From Bacteroides faecium (GTDB taxonomy: Bacteria > Bacteroidota > Bacteroidia > Bacteroidales > Bacteroidaceae), in NCBI RefSeq assembly GCF_012113595.1, contig NZ_CP050831.1:6510001-6574000 (forward strand): a stretch of 64,000 nucleotides of DNA, in the 5' to 3' direction. Both the position numbers and the translations under genes were made by a program. The notes under the pieces are model-generated. The model did no database searches. It was given only the letters and a program-made list of their open reading frames with translations, and was not told the origin of the DNA. Shown here in pieces: positions 17,778-27,409 of the stretch. Numbering within the stretch: the stretch's first letter is position 1; each line of letters starts with the position of its first letter.

Positions 17778-20700
17778 ATGAGAAAAATAAAAAGGATACT
17801 TGCTAATATCTTCTTTTTATTGTTGATTGCGCATCCTTTGGGTGCTCAAACCAATGTTCAGAAAATAGACCTATCTTTAAAACAGCAGAGCCTTAAAGCG
17901 TTTTTTGAAGCTGTCGAAAGCAAAACAGATTATACATTTATGTACAACAACCTCGATTTGGAGCAGAAAGTATCCATAGAGGTCAAACAAGCTGCCATTA
18001 AGGATGTATTAAATAAGGTGCTGACTCCTTTGCAGATTAACTATGAAATAGTAAACAAACGGATTGTACTGACAAAGAATGATTCCAGGAAGTTTACCAT
18101 TAAAGGAACCGTAATCAACGAGAGTAAGGAATCTTTGATTGGAGTGAACATCGCCATTGTTCCTACAGGCAAAGGTACGATTACAGACATTGACGGTAAC
18201 TTCTCGCTGGATGTTCCGCAAGATGCAGTGCTTAACGTCTCTTATATCGGATTTGTTTCACAACAGATAAAGGTGGGCAACAAGAGAGACTTTACCATTG
18301 TCTTGAAAGAAGACTCGAAAGAACTGAATGAAGTGGTAGTAACGGCTTTGGGTATTAAGCGTGCCGAAAAGGCGTTAAGCTACAATGTGCAGAAAATAAC
18401 TTCAGAAGATCTGACCCGGGTGAAGAATGCCAACTTCATGAATGCCCTTATCGGTAAAGTGGCAGGTGTCACGATTAACACCAGTTCGGCCGGTGTGGGT
18501 GGAGCTGCCCGTGTGGTAATGCGTGGAACAAAATCCATCAACTATGATAACAATGCACTGTATGTGATTGACGGTATTCCCGTAATCAACAGCGGTGGAG
18601 AGATAAACAGTATCTTTGCCAGTTCTACCACTACGGATGATATTTCGTCCTTAAACCCGGAAGACATTGAGTCGATGTCTGTATTGACCGGTGCGGCTGC
18701 CGCTTCGCTATATGGTAGCTTAGGACAGAATGGTGTTGTATTGATTACGACGAAATCGGGAGCTGTAGGAAAGCCCCGGTTGAGCTATTCTAACAGTACT
18801 TCCTTCCTTACTCCTTTTGTGCTTCCGGAATTCCAGAACAGATATGGACAAACTGAGATGGGAAGCCTCACCAGTTGGGGAGAAAAACTGGATACTCCGG
18901 GCAGTTATAAGCCGAAGGATTTCTTCCAGACAGGACGTTCGGTATCTCATTCGGTTACATTCTCTACCGGTTCTGAAACCAATCAGACTTTCATCTCTGC
19001 CTCTGTGCTAACCGGTAAGGGTATTGTGCCGAGCAATAATCTGGACAGATACAACTTTACATTTAAAAACACAGCCAAATTGCTGGACGATAAGATGACG
19101 GTCTCTTTTAACCTGATGTATTCTAATCAGAAAACCCAGAATATGTTTGCGCAGGGATTGTATCACAACCCTCTTGTGCCGGTCTATCTTTTCCCGGCAG
19201 GCGGTAATTGGAGTGCCATACAAGCATACGAAAGATATGACGAGTCGCGCAACTTCCCGACACAATATTGGCCGTTTGCTGACGACCAGTTCAGAATGCA
19301 GAACCCTTACTGGATTACTAATAGAGAGAAATTTATTAATAAGAAACATCGGTTTTATGCAGGCTTGAACCTGGAATACAAATTGTTCGATTGGTTGAAA
19401 CTGATGGGACGTGCCAAGATGGAATATACCAATGGCCTGTCGGAGACCAATTTGTATGCTTCTACCAATAAGTTGTTTGCAGGTGCTTCCGGTCGCTACT
19501 CACGTGGCATCTCACTGACAGAGCAATATTATGTGGATGTAATGGCCAATATCGACAAGACCTTCAATGAGACATTTGGTGTGACAGGAAACATCGGATA
19601 TAGCTTTATGGAGAACAAAAATCAAGGTCAGTCTGTAGACTGCTACATTCCATACGGAGCTATTCCGAATCTGTTTCATACAGGTAATGCAGCAGGAGAA
19701 GCAAGTAGCCTTTTGCCGACCAGTAAGAACTACCAGGCATTGTATGCCAACGCAGAAGTTTCGTACAAGCAAATGCTGTATTTGAATGCATCGGTTCGTT
19801 CGGACTGGTGGTCGCAACTTTACGGAACGGGACAGTTGTATATCGTATATCCTTCGGTAGGTATGTCGGCCATTCTGACAGAAGCGTTCAGCGGCATGAA
19901 GTCGGATGTTCTTTCATTCTTGAAAGTGAGAGCCAACTATACGACCGTAGGTAATCCGCCTCCTGCGTTTGTAACTGGTAAGCAGACTTATCCGGTAACA
20001 GCCGGTTCACCCGACTTTGGTAATGGTATCAAACCGTCTTTGACGTTGCAACCCGAAAAGACAAAAGGTGTGGAAGCCGGATTTAATTTGAAGATGTTCA
20101 AAAATAAGTTGAGCCTTGACTTTACCTGGTATCACACACGTACGTCCAACCAAATCTTTAATGTACCTATTTCGGCATCTTCGTTCTACTCTTCATTTTA
20201 TATCAATGCCGGACAGGTTACGAATAAAGGTATAGAGGCAACGTTGGGATATAAAGATAAGTGGGGAGATTTCTCATGGGATTCATATTTGACATTCACC
20301 ATGAACAAGAACCGTGTGGACAAACTGATTGACAATTATTACGATGAAGAGTCTCAAACGTATATTACCCGCGATGTGATTGAAAAAGGCGGTGCCGGAA
20401 GTTATTCAATGAAAGTTGCTGTAGGCGGAACGTTGGGAGACGTGTATGTCTCTACATTAAAGATGGACGACCAAGGACGTTATGTAGTGGTGCAAAACGG
20501 AAAGGTAATGCCGGACGATAAGAATGTAATCTTTGCAGGTAAAGCCGCACCGGACTGTACATTAGGTTTCAACAACACCTTCCGTTACAAAAACATCGAT
20601 TTGAGCTTTAGCATCTACGGACGTTTTGGGGGTATTGGCGTGTCGGCAACCCAAGCGATACTTGATGCGTATGGTGTCTCAGAACAATCGGCAAAGGCTC

Positions 20701-21050
20701 GTGATTTGGGTTACGTGATGGTGAACGGAAGAAAATTGTCGAGCGTTGCCGATTATTATAAGACGATGGGTAACGGTCTGAATGGTATCTTGTCCGAATA
20801 TGTGTATAGTGCAACGAATGTTCGTTTGAAGAATCTGGCCATCGGATATACGATTCCGGGCAAGTGGTTGTACAATAAGATAGGAAGTATCCATCTGGCA
20901 CTGACCGGAGAAAATTTGTTTATGTTCTATAACAAAGCTCCATTCGACCCGGAAAGCACGGCTTCTACCGGTACCTATTATCAGGGAATTGACTATTTTA
21001 TGCAGCCGAGCTTGAAATCTTTGGGCTTTAGCGTAAAAGTGAATTTTTAA
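17778..21050 (+). CDS. SusC/RagA TonB-dependent transporter with STN signalling domain
   Basis: I start at the ATG at 17778 (MRKIKRILANIFFLLLIA), which gives a proper signal peptide. The 45 in-frame residues upstream look untranslated. The 1090-residue protein has an STN domain (about 28-100: LKAFFEAVESKTDYTFMYNN), a CarboxypepD-regulatory-like repeat (about 106-185: IKGTVINESKESLIGVNI), a TonB box near LNEVVVTALG, a plug (about 195-320: GVTINTSSAGVGGAARVVMRG split by variable loops) and a barrel to the C-terminal SVKVNF. It imports an oligosaccharide with the SusD lid encoded 21 bp downstream. The STN domain is what lets it signal to FecR. Confidence 0.95.
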   Translation: MRKIKRILANIFFLLLIAHPLGAQTNVQKIDLSLKQQSLKAFFEAVESKTDYTFMYNNLDLEQKVSIEVKQAAIKDVLNKVLTPLQINYEIVNKRIVLTKNDSRKFTIKGTVINESKESLIGVNIAIVPTGKGTITDIDGNFSLDVPQDAVLNVSYIGFVSQQIKVGNKRDFTIVLKEDSKELNEVVVTALGIKRAEKALSYNVQKITSEDLTRVKNANFMNALIGKVAGVTINTSSAGVGGAARVVMRGTKSINYDNNALYVIDGIPVINSGGEINSIFASSTTTDDISSLNPEDIESMSVLTGAAAASLYGSLGQNGVVLITTKSGAVGKPRLSYSNSTSFLTPFVLPEFQNRYGQTEMGSLTSWGEKLDTPGSYKPKDFFQTGRSVSHSVTFSTGSETNQTFISASVLTGKGIVPSNNLDRYNFTFKNTAKLLDDKMTVSFNLMYSNQKTQNMFAQGLYHNPLVPVYLFPAGGNWSAIQAYERYDESRNFPTQYWPFADDQFRMQNPYWITNREKFINKKHRFYAGLNLEYKLFDWLKLMGRAKMEYTNGLSETNLYASTNKLFAGASGRYSRGISLTEQYYVDVMANIDKTFNETFGVTGNIGYSFMENKNQGQSVDCYIPYGAIPNLFHTGNAAGEASSLLPTSKNYQALYANAEVSYKQMLYLNASVRSDWWSQLYGTGQLYIVYPSVGMSAILTEAFSGMKSDVLSFLKVRANYTTVGNPPPAFVTGKQTYPVTAGSPDFGNGIKPSLTLQPEKTKGVEAGFNLKMFKNKLSLDFTWYHTRTSNQIFNVPISASSFYSSFYINAGQVTNKGIEATLGYKDKWGDFSWDSYLTFTMNKNRVDKLIDNYYDEESQTYITRDVIEKGGAGSYSMKVAVGGTLGDVYVSTLKMDDQGRYVVVQNGKVMPDDKNVIFAGKAAPDCTLGFNNTFRYKNIDLSFSIYGRFGGIGVSATQAILDAYGVSEQSAKARDLGYVMVNGRKLSSVADYYKTMGNGLNGILSEYVYSATNVRLKNLAIGYTIPGKWLYNKIGSIHLALTGENLFMFYNKAPFDPESTASTGTYYQGIDYFMQPSLKSLGFSVKVNF

Positions 21051-21071
21051 TTGCATGTAAAAGATTGAGAT

Positions 21072-22700
21072 ATGAACAGATTTAAATCAATAATATGGTT
21101 GTTGGTGCTGACCGGAGTATTAAGCACGGCTTGTACGGATAAGTTTGCAGAATACAATCAAAACCCCAATAATGTGACGGAAGACGACCTACAGATGGAT
21201 AATATCTTCTTAGGGGCTTTCTTTGTGAAGATGATTCAAAACATATTCCCTTACGGAGGTACAGGGTCTAGTTCTACAAATGCCTATCAGAACGTAGAGA
21301 ATCTGCATGGTGATGTATATGGAGGTTATCACGGACAGACACACAATTGGAGTACATCGGGCGATGGACTGACCTACAACTTTTCGATGGGATGGAATGG
21401 TTCGCTTTTTTCCGTCTTATATACGGGTGTTATGGGTAACTGGAAGTTTATCAAAGAACGTACGGAAAACGATTACCCCGATTTGTTCGCTGTCGCACAG
21501 ATGATTAAAATCTATGCAGCCCAGCGGACAACAGACAGTTTTGGTCCTATCCCCTACTCAAAGGCTGGTGAGGGAATCGGCAGTGAATACGATTCTCAAA
21601 GTGATATTTATCACTCTTTTCTAGAGGAGTTGACCACTGCGATAGAGACGTTAAAACCGTATGCCGAAAGGGGTTCCAGTTTGTTGCAGCTCTTTGACGA
21701 TGTATATAAAGGAAACTATGCACAATGGGTGAAATTTGGTAATACCCTGAAGTTACGAATCGCCATGCGCATGGCGTATGTGGATGCGACAGCAGCCCAA
21801 AAGGCGGCAGAAGAAGCTGTTAACGATAGTTATGGAGTCATGACAGAAAACGATGCCAATGCTATCATCCGTGGAGTAGATAGCAGTAGCCGGACATACA
21901 ATAATCCTTTAGGAGGTCTTACCGAAGACTATAACGAGGCGCGAATGAGTGCGAATATGGAGTCGTTCCTGGTCGGATATAAGGACCCGCGTCTGAGTGC
22001 TTATTTCAAACCGGCTACGAATCCGGATGATATCACCAACACGCAAGAACGTGTACCAAGAGTCTATTTGGGATTGCGTAGCGGTTTGCGGATTTCAGAT
22101 GCTCAGGCAAAAAGATACGTTAGTTATTCGAAACTGAAAAGCGATTTCGAAATTATCTGGATGACAGCAGCCGAAGCCTATTTCTTGCGTGCCGAAGGTG
22201 CATTGCGCAAATGGAATATGGGAGGAACGGCACAGAGCCTTTACGAAGAAGGAATCCGGAAATCATTTGAACAGTGGAGAGCTGGAGATGCTTCCGCTTA
22301 CCTTGCCGATGAGACCAGTAAGCCGAAAACGTATGAGGATGAAATGGCGTCTGCTCATAACATTGGAGAGGGAAGCAGGTTGAGTACCATTACGATAAAG
22401 TGGAACGAAGGTGCCGGCTTTGAAGAAAAACTGGAACGAATCATCACACAGAAATGGATTGCCATTTATCCCAACGGACAAGAGGCATGGAGCGAGTTCC
22501 GCAGAACACGTTATCCGAAACTCTTCCCGGTTCATGTAAACAATAGCGGTGGTACCATCAATACAGATATCCAGATTCGAAGAGTTCCTTATCCAACCAG
22601 TGAATACAGAACCAACGAAGAGAATCTGTTGAAAGGTATTAAACTGTTAGGCGGTTCGGATAATGGAGGAACCAGACTGTGGTGGGATAAGAAACCTTAA
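21072..22700 (+). CDS. SusD/RagB-family surface lipoprotein
   Basis: The 542-residue protein has a lipobox STAC (C21) and the SusD-like layout (SusD-like_2 branch): N-terminal YNQNPNNVTEDDLQ, helical repeats with AQMIKIYAAQRTTDSFGPIPYS, WVKFGNTLKLRIAMRMAY, ITAAEAYF-type MTAAEAYFLRAEGAL, and a C-terminal RRVPYPTSEY. It is the surface glycan-binding lid on the preceding SusC transporter. Its partners in the same operon are the binding and cleaving lipoproteins that follow. Confidence 0.92.
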   Translation: MNRFKSIIWLLVLTGVLSTACTDKFAEYNQNPNNVTEDDLQMDNIFLGAFFVKMIQNIFPYGGTGSSSTNAYQNVENLHGDVYGGYHGQTHNWSTSGDGLTYNFSMGWNGSLFSVLYTGVMGNWKFIKERTENDYPDLFAVAQMIKIYAAQRTTDSFGPIPYSKAGEGIGSEYDSQSDIYHSFLEELTTAIETLKPYAERGSSLLQLFDDVYKGNYAQWVKFGNTLKLRIAMRMAYVDATAAQKAAEEAVNDSYGVMTENDANAIIRGVDSSSRTYNNPLGGLTEDYNEARMSANMESFLVGYKDPRLSAYFKPATNPDDITNTQERVPRVYLGLRSGLRISDAQAKRYVSYSKLKSDFEIIWMTAAEAYFLRAEGALRKWNMGGTAQSLYEEGIRKSFEQWRAGDASAYLADETSKPKTYEDEMASAHNIGEGSRLSTITIKWNEGAGFEEKLERIITQKWIAIYPNGQEAWSEFRRTRYPKLFPVHVNNSGGTINTDIQIRRVPYPTSEYRTNEENLLKGIKLLGGSDNGGTRLWWDKKP

Positions 22701-22726
22701 ATGTGAAACTTCAAAAAGACGGATAT

Positions 22727-23875
22727 ATGAAAAAAGATAATAAAACTCGTATGATGATGCAGCTGTACAGCATGCTGCTTTTGGCTTGTTCTTTCTCTTT
22801 TCTTTTCTCTTCGTGTGAGGAAGAAGTGGATTTCTCGAATAAGCTGTATATCGCACAGGCAAAGACTACCAATAATGCCAGTGTGACATTGGATAATGGA
22901 GAAGGTAATTTTGATATTACAATTGCATCCACCTATAAGATGACACAAGACATTGAAGTGTCATTGGAGATTATGGACGAACAGTTCTTGAATGAATACA
23001 ATACAAAGTATAAGACAGAATATCAATATATCCCCAAAAAGGCTGTTACACTCTCTTCATCCAATGTGAAGATTCCCGATAACGCGGCTATCTCTAAAGG
23101 TGTGACAGTGAACGTGAAGAAATGGGATGATTACAAAAGAGGTGTAGATTATGCTATTCCTTTGAAAATAAATACCATGAAATCGGGAATGTCTGTAATA
23201 GATGGTTCTGATTTCATCGTGTTGGAGTTGGCAGAAAAAGTGGTTTCTCCTGCCGCAGCGATAATAAACGAAGGTTTCCACATGATAGAGCCGGAGTGTA
23301 TCTTTGGTCCTGAGATGGAAGAATTGCCGTATGGAACCATCACCATAGAGGGAAAAATCAAAATGACAAAGGGTTTCTTTGTTGCGGGTAACTGGCGTTC
23401 CGATGTGTTTAATGGCTTTGGTTTACAAATTATCGTCTCACCCAGCGGAGTTATGAATGTCAGATTCCCGGATTCGAGCTTTATAGGTGAGTTTGGCAGT
23501 GTCTCATTAAACAAGTGGTATCATTTTGCCGTTGTCAACGATAATGGTTCTATTACCATTTATTTTGACGGAGAACAACAGTCAACTGTTTCCAATGGAG
23601 GCCCATTTAATGCAAGTAAATCTTTCTCCATAGCATCGTATGCTACAGGAACAGGTATGGTAGTGGACGAATTTAGAATCTGGAAAACAGTACGTACATC
23701 GCGTCAGATTAAGAAATATCCTAATATGGTAGACGCTACGCATCCGGATTTGTTGGTTTACTACCGTTTTGACGAAGGTACTGGAAATATCGCTAAGGAT
23801 GCGAAGGGTAAGCACGATTTGCAAATTAAGAACAATGGTGCAGTTAATTGGCTTCAGGAAGAAACATATCCTTAA
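22727..23875 (+). CDS. DUF1735 + LamG surface glycan-binding lipoprotein
   Basis: I prefer the ATG at 22727 (MKKDNKTRMMM) over the in-frame GTG at 22703. The 382-residue protein has lipobox FSSC (C30) followed by EEEVD. Residues about 35-155 match the BT_3987-type N-terminal domain (DUF1735), with LEIMDEQFLNEYNTKYKTEY. Residues about 175-365 are a LamG/concanavalin-like domain: LNKWYHFAVVNDNGSITIYF, then DEFRIWKTVRTSRQI. No catalytic motif was found. Its place between SusD and GH18 fits a surface glycan-binding protein for the same substrate. Confidence 0.83.
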   Translation: MKKDNKTRMMMQLYSMLLLACSFSFLFSSCEEEVDFSNKLYIAQAKTTNNASVTLDNGEGNFDITIASTYKMTQDIEVSLEIMDEQFLNEYNTKYKTEYQYIPKKAVTLSSSNVKIPDNAAISKGVTVNVKKWDDYKRGVDYAIPLKINTMKSGMSVIDGSDFIVLELAEKVVSPAAAIINEGFHMIEPECIFGPEMEELPYGTITIEGKIKMTKGFFVAGNWRSDVFNGFGLQIIVSPSGVMNVRFPDSSFIGEFGSVSLNKWYHFAVVNDNGSITIYFDGEQQSTVSNGGPFNASKSFSIASYATGTGMVVDEFRIWKTVRTSRQIKKYPNMVDATHPDLLVYYRFDEGTGNIAKDAKGKHDLQIKNNGAVNWLQEETYP

Positions 23876-23901
23876 GTGTATGAGTGTGGAAAAGTAAAAG
23901 T

Positions 23902-24921
23902 ATGAATAAAAAGATTTGGAATATGAAAAAAATAATATATCTGTTGTTAATAGCTTTTTCCGTAGTTAATGTAGCTTGTGAAACGGATATAGAGCATACT
24001 GTGTTGCATGAGACTCAGCCCAAAGTGGGTAGTCCGGAATATTATGCCAATTTAAGGGCTTATAAGAAAAGCGAACACTCCATTGCTTATGGCTGGTGGG
24101 GACGTAGTGGTACTACCGGCACTTCTGAGATGAGTTCGCGATACATCGCATTGCCGGATAGTATCGATATTGTCAGCCTTTGGAGTGGAAGACCCAAGAC
24201 AGAAGCCGATTGGGAAGAGCTGCGTTTCTGCCAGCAAGTGAAAGGTACACGCTTTGTGACTTGTATGTTTGGAAGCGCGGTAGATGGATTGATGCGCAAA
24301 AACTTTCCGGAATTATGTACGGATGAGGCAAATCTGTGGGATGCCATCGATGCGGTAGCTGTTTCTATAAACGATTCGGTAAAAAAATATGGATTGGATG
24401 GATTTGACCTGGACTATGAGCCTAACTATGGTGATGGAGGTGTTTTTGGAAAAGGAGGCGGTGGTATCGACGAAGGTGGGGATAAATATACCCAAAGACT
24501 CTTCTTTGCCCTTTCCCAATTTATGGGACCTCAGTCGGGCACAGGTAAGCTGTTGATAATTGATGGAGAATTTGAACCGGGGATTGAGCCACAAATAGAC
24601 TATTATGTATCTCAAGCTTATGGAACGAATTCCTTTTCTGATCTTCAAACTAAGTATGAGACTTTTGGAAAAGGAGCTTGTCCCACTTACAAGTTTGTGT
24701 GCGCGGAAAATATGGAACAATATAGTAGTAAGGGAGCTGAATTTTTCTACAATGGAGAAAATATTGGAAGTGTGTTAGGTATGGCCATGTGGAATCCCAA
24801 GCAGGGACGTAAAGGTGGCTTCAGCGGATACATTCTTGAAAGCGACTTTGCCTCTAAACCCTATACTCCTTATTATTATATCAGAACAGGTATCCAGATT
24901 CAGAATCCGGCATTAAAGTAA
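23902..24921 (+). CDS. GH18 endo-beta-N-acetylglucosaminidase-like lipoprotein
   Basis: Starting at the ATG at 23902 (MNKKIWNMKK) gives 339 residues. The GTG at 23884 and the ATG at 23923 are alternatives. Lipobox NVAC (C26) precedes a GH18 barrel with DGFDLDYE at 166-173, the complete DxxDxDxE catalytic motif (E173 the acid/base). Other barrel marks are FVTCMFGS and YVSQAYGTNS. The length and the DGFDLDYEPN form resemble the EndoF/EndoH branch, not long chitinases, so it probably cuts the GlcNAc-GlcNAc core of N-glycans at the cell surface. Chitinase-type activity is the alternative. It is preceded by a glycan-binding lipoprotein and followed by another. Confidence 0.88.
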   Translation: MNKKIWNMKKIIYLLLIAFSVVNVACETDIEHTVLHETQPKVGSPEYYANLRAYKKSEHSIAYGWWGRSGTTGTSEMSSRYIALPDSIDIVSLWSGRPKTEADWEELRFCQQVKGTRFVTCMFGSAVDGLMRKNFPELCTDEANLWDAIDAVAVSINDSVKKYGLDGFDLDYEPNYGDGGVFGKGGGGIDEGGDKYTQRLFFALSQFMGPQSGTGKLLIIDGEFEPGIEPQIDYYVSQAYGTNSFSDLQTKYETFGKGACPTYKFVCAENMEQYSSKGAEFFYNGENIGSVLGMAMWNPKQGRKGGFSGYILESDFASKPYTPYYYIRTGIQIQNPALK

Positions 24922-24940
24922 ACAATTAAAATATTAGCTT

Positions 24941-25921
24941 ATGAAACGAATATTGACTAATCATTTTTTATTGATATGTATGTTGTCATTGGTGTGCTTC
25001 TGTGCCTGCAATGATGATGAAGTCTATGATATAGAGGGCAACGAAGGATTTGTTTATTTTAATGAGCTTAAAGGCTTTCCCAGACTCATGGATGAGCAAT
25101 CGGTTGTAAGGACTTTTGCGGACATGACAGGAAAGGTTGAGGCAAAGTTCCCTGTAAAGAGCACGATGCCGGCAAACAAAACAACCAAAGTGAGACTTGA
25201 CGTAAACAATGATTTTGTAGATGTTTATAACGAACAAAACAATAAAGATTATTTGGCATTGGATAAAAAATTCCTGAAGATTGAAAATCAGGAGTTGACT
25301 ATACCACAGGGAGAAGTTAAATCTACTGATTCATTACGAATCTATATTCCCGAGGATAATGTGGAAGAGATAGAAAGTGGCCTGTACCTGATTCCGATAG
25401 AGATAAAGGAGACGGAAGGTTTGCCTCGGACGATTACTTCAGAACGAAACATTTACTATTTAATCGCCAATGTGCAGTTCCAAAATATCGAATTCTCATC
25501 AGAATGGGAGATGAATGGAACTCTGGCAAAGGATAAATCCCAATGGAGCGTTCGTTATGAAAGTCAAAATGAGGTCTCTGGCTTGGAAAACCTAATAGAT
25601 GGCAAGACTTCGACTCGTATAACGGTGCCTTGGAAAACCGGAGATTATTTGGAATTGGATTTAGGAGAATCGCACTCTCTTGTAGGACTTCGGATGGCTA
25701 CCTGGAATGCACAATATACTTGGAAAAATATAAGGATATTTATTAGTGAAGATGGCGAACAATGGGAAAATCATGGACAAGCAACCACTAGTAATTCTCC
25801 TGGCATATATGCAGTTATTAAGTTCATGTGGCCTGTGACAGCTCGTTATATAAGATTTGTTCCGGCAACAGCACCTTATAATAATAACATTTACTTGTCA
25901 GAACTTGACATTTACGAATAA
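24941..25921 (+). CDS. DUF1735 + discoidin (F5/8 type C, CBM32-like) lipoprotein
   Basis: The 326-residue protein has lipobox CFCAC (C23) followed by NDDE. Residues about 30-170 match the BT_3987-type N-terminal domain (VNNDFVDVYNEQNNKDYLAL). Residues about 190-326 form a discoidin-like domain: LENLIDGKTSTRI, YLELDLGESHSLVGLRM, then TARYIRFV. It lies 19 bp after the GH18 gene. It is probably a second surface glycan-binding protein of the locus. Substrate unproven. Confidence 0.83.
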   Translation: MKRILTNHFLLICMLSLVCFCACNDDEVYDIEGNEGFVYFNELKGFPRLMDEQSVVRTFADMTGKVEAKFPVKSTMPANKTTKVRLDVNNDFVDVYNEQNNKDYLALDKKFLKIENQELTIPQGEVKSTDSLRIYIPEDNVEEIESGLYLIPIEIKETEGLPRTITSERNIYYLIANVQFQNIEFSSEWEMNGTLAKDKSQWSVRYESQNEVSGLENLIDGKTSTRITVPWKTGDYLELDLGESHSLVGLRMATWNAQYTWKNIRIFISEDGEQWENHGQATTSNSPGIYAVIKFMWPVTARYIRFVPATAPYNNNIYLSELDIYE

Positions 25922-25948
25922 AGGTTTTACAATAGGTGGATAATATAT

Positions 25949-25964
25949 AACGTTAGTTCGATAT
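25949..25964 (+). repeat. AACGTYAGTTCGATAT, copy 1
   Basis: AACGTTAGTTCGATAT lies 27 bp after the discoidin-lipoprotein stop and 58 bp before the next ATG. It differs from the copy at 27294 at one base. The pair brackets the LRR-lipoprotein gene as direct repeats 1345 bp apart. Confidence 0.75.
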
Positions 25965-26021
25965 TATGTATGACATGATTGATTTAGTGAATTAACCAAA
26001 TGAAAAATAGATTAGAAATTC

Positions 26022-27254
26022 ATGAAACAGTTAAGAATATTTTTAATGACAGTACTTTGTGCTGTGTTTTTCTCGTGCGAGGATGATGAGAGTATCAGTT
26101 ATTCTTTCACTGTATTCCCCGGTTATGGCGGTGTCTCGGCAGTAGCCGACAAAGAGAATGCCATAGAAGGCGAAATAGTGACAGTTACGGCAACTCCTAA
26201 TGTGGGCTTTTTATTTAAAGAGTGGGCTGTCAGGTCAGGCGATGCGGTTATTGCAGATGTCACAGCCAATCCGGCTACGTTTGTGATGCCCGCCGGAGAA
26301 GTGGTAATTGTTGCTACTTTTATGATTAAAGATGATATTACCGACAAGATGACTGATCCGGCATTTAAGTCATACTGCCAGCACAGGATGAATCAGTCGC
26401 AGGAAATCAATGGGCACACGTACGATAAATGGGATACAAATGGTGATGGCATGTTATCGGAAGCAGAGGCTGCAGTGATTGAAGCAATCGATGTTACCGG
26501 AGGTTTTGAAGGCGTAAAGGTGAAGAACATTGAAACGATGGAATTCTTTACGGCATTGAAAGTTCTCCGTGTCGGTGAAAACGAACTGGCGGAGCTTGAT
26601 TTGAGTAATGGCGGGAAATTGACTCACCTTGATTGTTCCGGAAATGCTTTATCGAATTTGAATCTGTCTATATGTAAAGAATTGGTAGAGTTATATTGCA
26701 ATAACAATCATTTGACAGAGTTATCGGCAGGAACAATGAACTTTGCTGACGGGTATATACTCCATTGTGGTAATCAGACTACGCCTGATGGTGCTTTACA
26801 AACACTTACTCTGAAATTAGATGAAGGCCAAGAAGAAGAATGGAATACGACATTGAAAGATCTTGAAGAGAATAGCGGTGCAGAACTTAAGCCTTCTCTT
26901 ATAGAGAATGTGGATGCTCTTCTTAATTTTGTTCGTGTAGAGGGTGATAAAGGTTGGAACTATACGGGTATAACTTTTTATGCTAAAGACGACAATGAGC
27001 AATTATATCTTGAACTTTCAACAAAAGACTTCGTTGCTGGAGAATATGACAAAACCGTAATAGACCTTGAGTATACATATTTGTGGTTTGAAGGTAAATG
27101 GTGGGAAGATGGAGAAAAAACATTTATTCCATCTGCCAAATTGAATGTTCAATATGATGAAGGTAGTAAGATATATAAGATAGAAGGTATTTTGGAACTG
27201 AGTGATGGTCGTATAGTTGGATTTACATACGAGGGAAAAATCAATTTCAGTTAA
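26022..27254 (+). CDS. LRR/EF-hand lipoprotein at the end of the GH18 locus
   Basis: The 410-residue protein has lipobox FFSC (C19) followed by EDDES. Residues about 25-110 resemble a divergent InlB-type beta repeat (GEIVTVTATPNVGFLFKEW). DTNGDGMLSEAEA at about 140-152 is a single EF-hand/dockerin-like calcium loop. Residues about 165-235 are short leucine-rich repeats (LAELDLSNGGKLTHLDCSG, then LNLSICKELVELYCNN). The C-terminal 150 residues are beta-rich and unrecognised. The gene is 100 bp after its neighbour, against 19-26 bp elsewhere in the locus, and is flanked by direct copies of a 16-bp motif, so it may be a later addition. Function unknown. Confidence 0.7.
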   Translation: MKQLRIFLMTVLCAVFFSCEDDESISYSFTVFPGYGGVSAVADKENAIEGEIVTVTATPNVGFLFKEWAVRSGDAVIADVTANPATFVMPAGEVVIVATFMIKDDITDKMTDPAFKSYCQHRMNQSQEINGHTYDKWDTNGDGMLSEAEAAVIEAIDVTGGFEGVKVKNIETMEFFTALKVLRVGENELAELDLSNGGKLTHLDCSGNALSNLNLSICKELVELYCNNNHLTELSAGTMNFADGYILHCGNQTTPDGALQTLTLKLDEGQEEEWNTTLKDLEENSGAELKPSLIENVDALLNFVRVEGDKGWNYTGITFYAKDDNEQLYLELSTKDFVAGEYDKTVIDLEYTYLWFEGKWWEDGEKTFIPSAKLNVQYDEGSKIYKIEGILELSDGRIVGFTYEGKINFS

Positions 27255-27293
27255 ATGAATGTAGGTTATAATAATCATTTAGAAGTATATATC

Positions 27294-27309
27294 AACGTCA
27301 GTTCGATAT
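27294..27309 (+). repeat. AACGTYAGTTCGATAT, copy 2
   Basis: AACGTCAGTTCGATAT lies 39 bp after the LRR-lipoprotein stop. It matches copy 1 in 15 of 16 positions, and the inverted copy at 15764-15778 in 14 of 15 positions. Confidence 0.75.
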
Positions 27310-27329
27310 AACTCAAAACAAACTAAGTT

Positions 27330-27364
27330 GCCTGTCTTTGATGAACTCCACATCAATGGCAGGC
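27330..27364 (+). terminator. Hairpin ending the GH18 locus
   Basis: GCCTG and CAGGC, with further pairs TTTGATG and CATCAAT, form a hairpin 75 bp after the last gene of the locus. The tail TTCTTA is only weakly T-rich, so it may end transcription poorly. Confidence 0.5.
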
Positions 27365-27409
27365 TTCTTATCAAAGAAATACGAACAAAAGCAGACCTTT
27401 TCAGAACAA

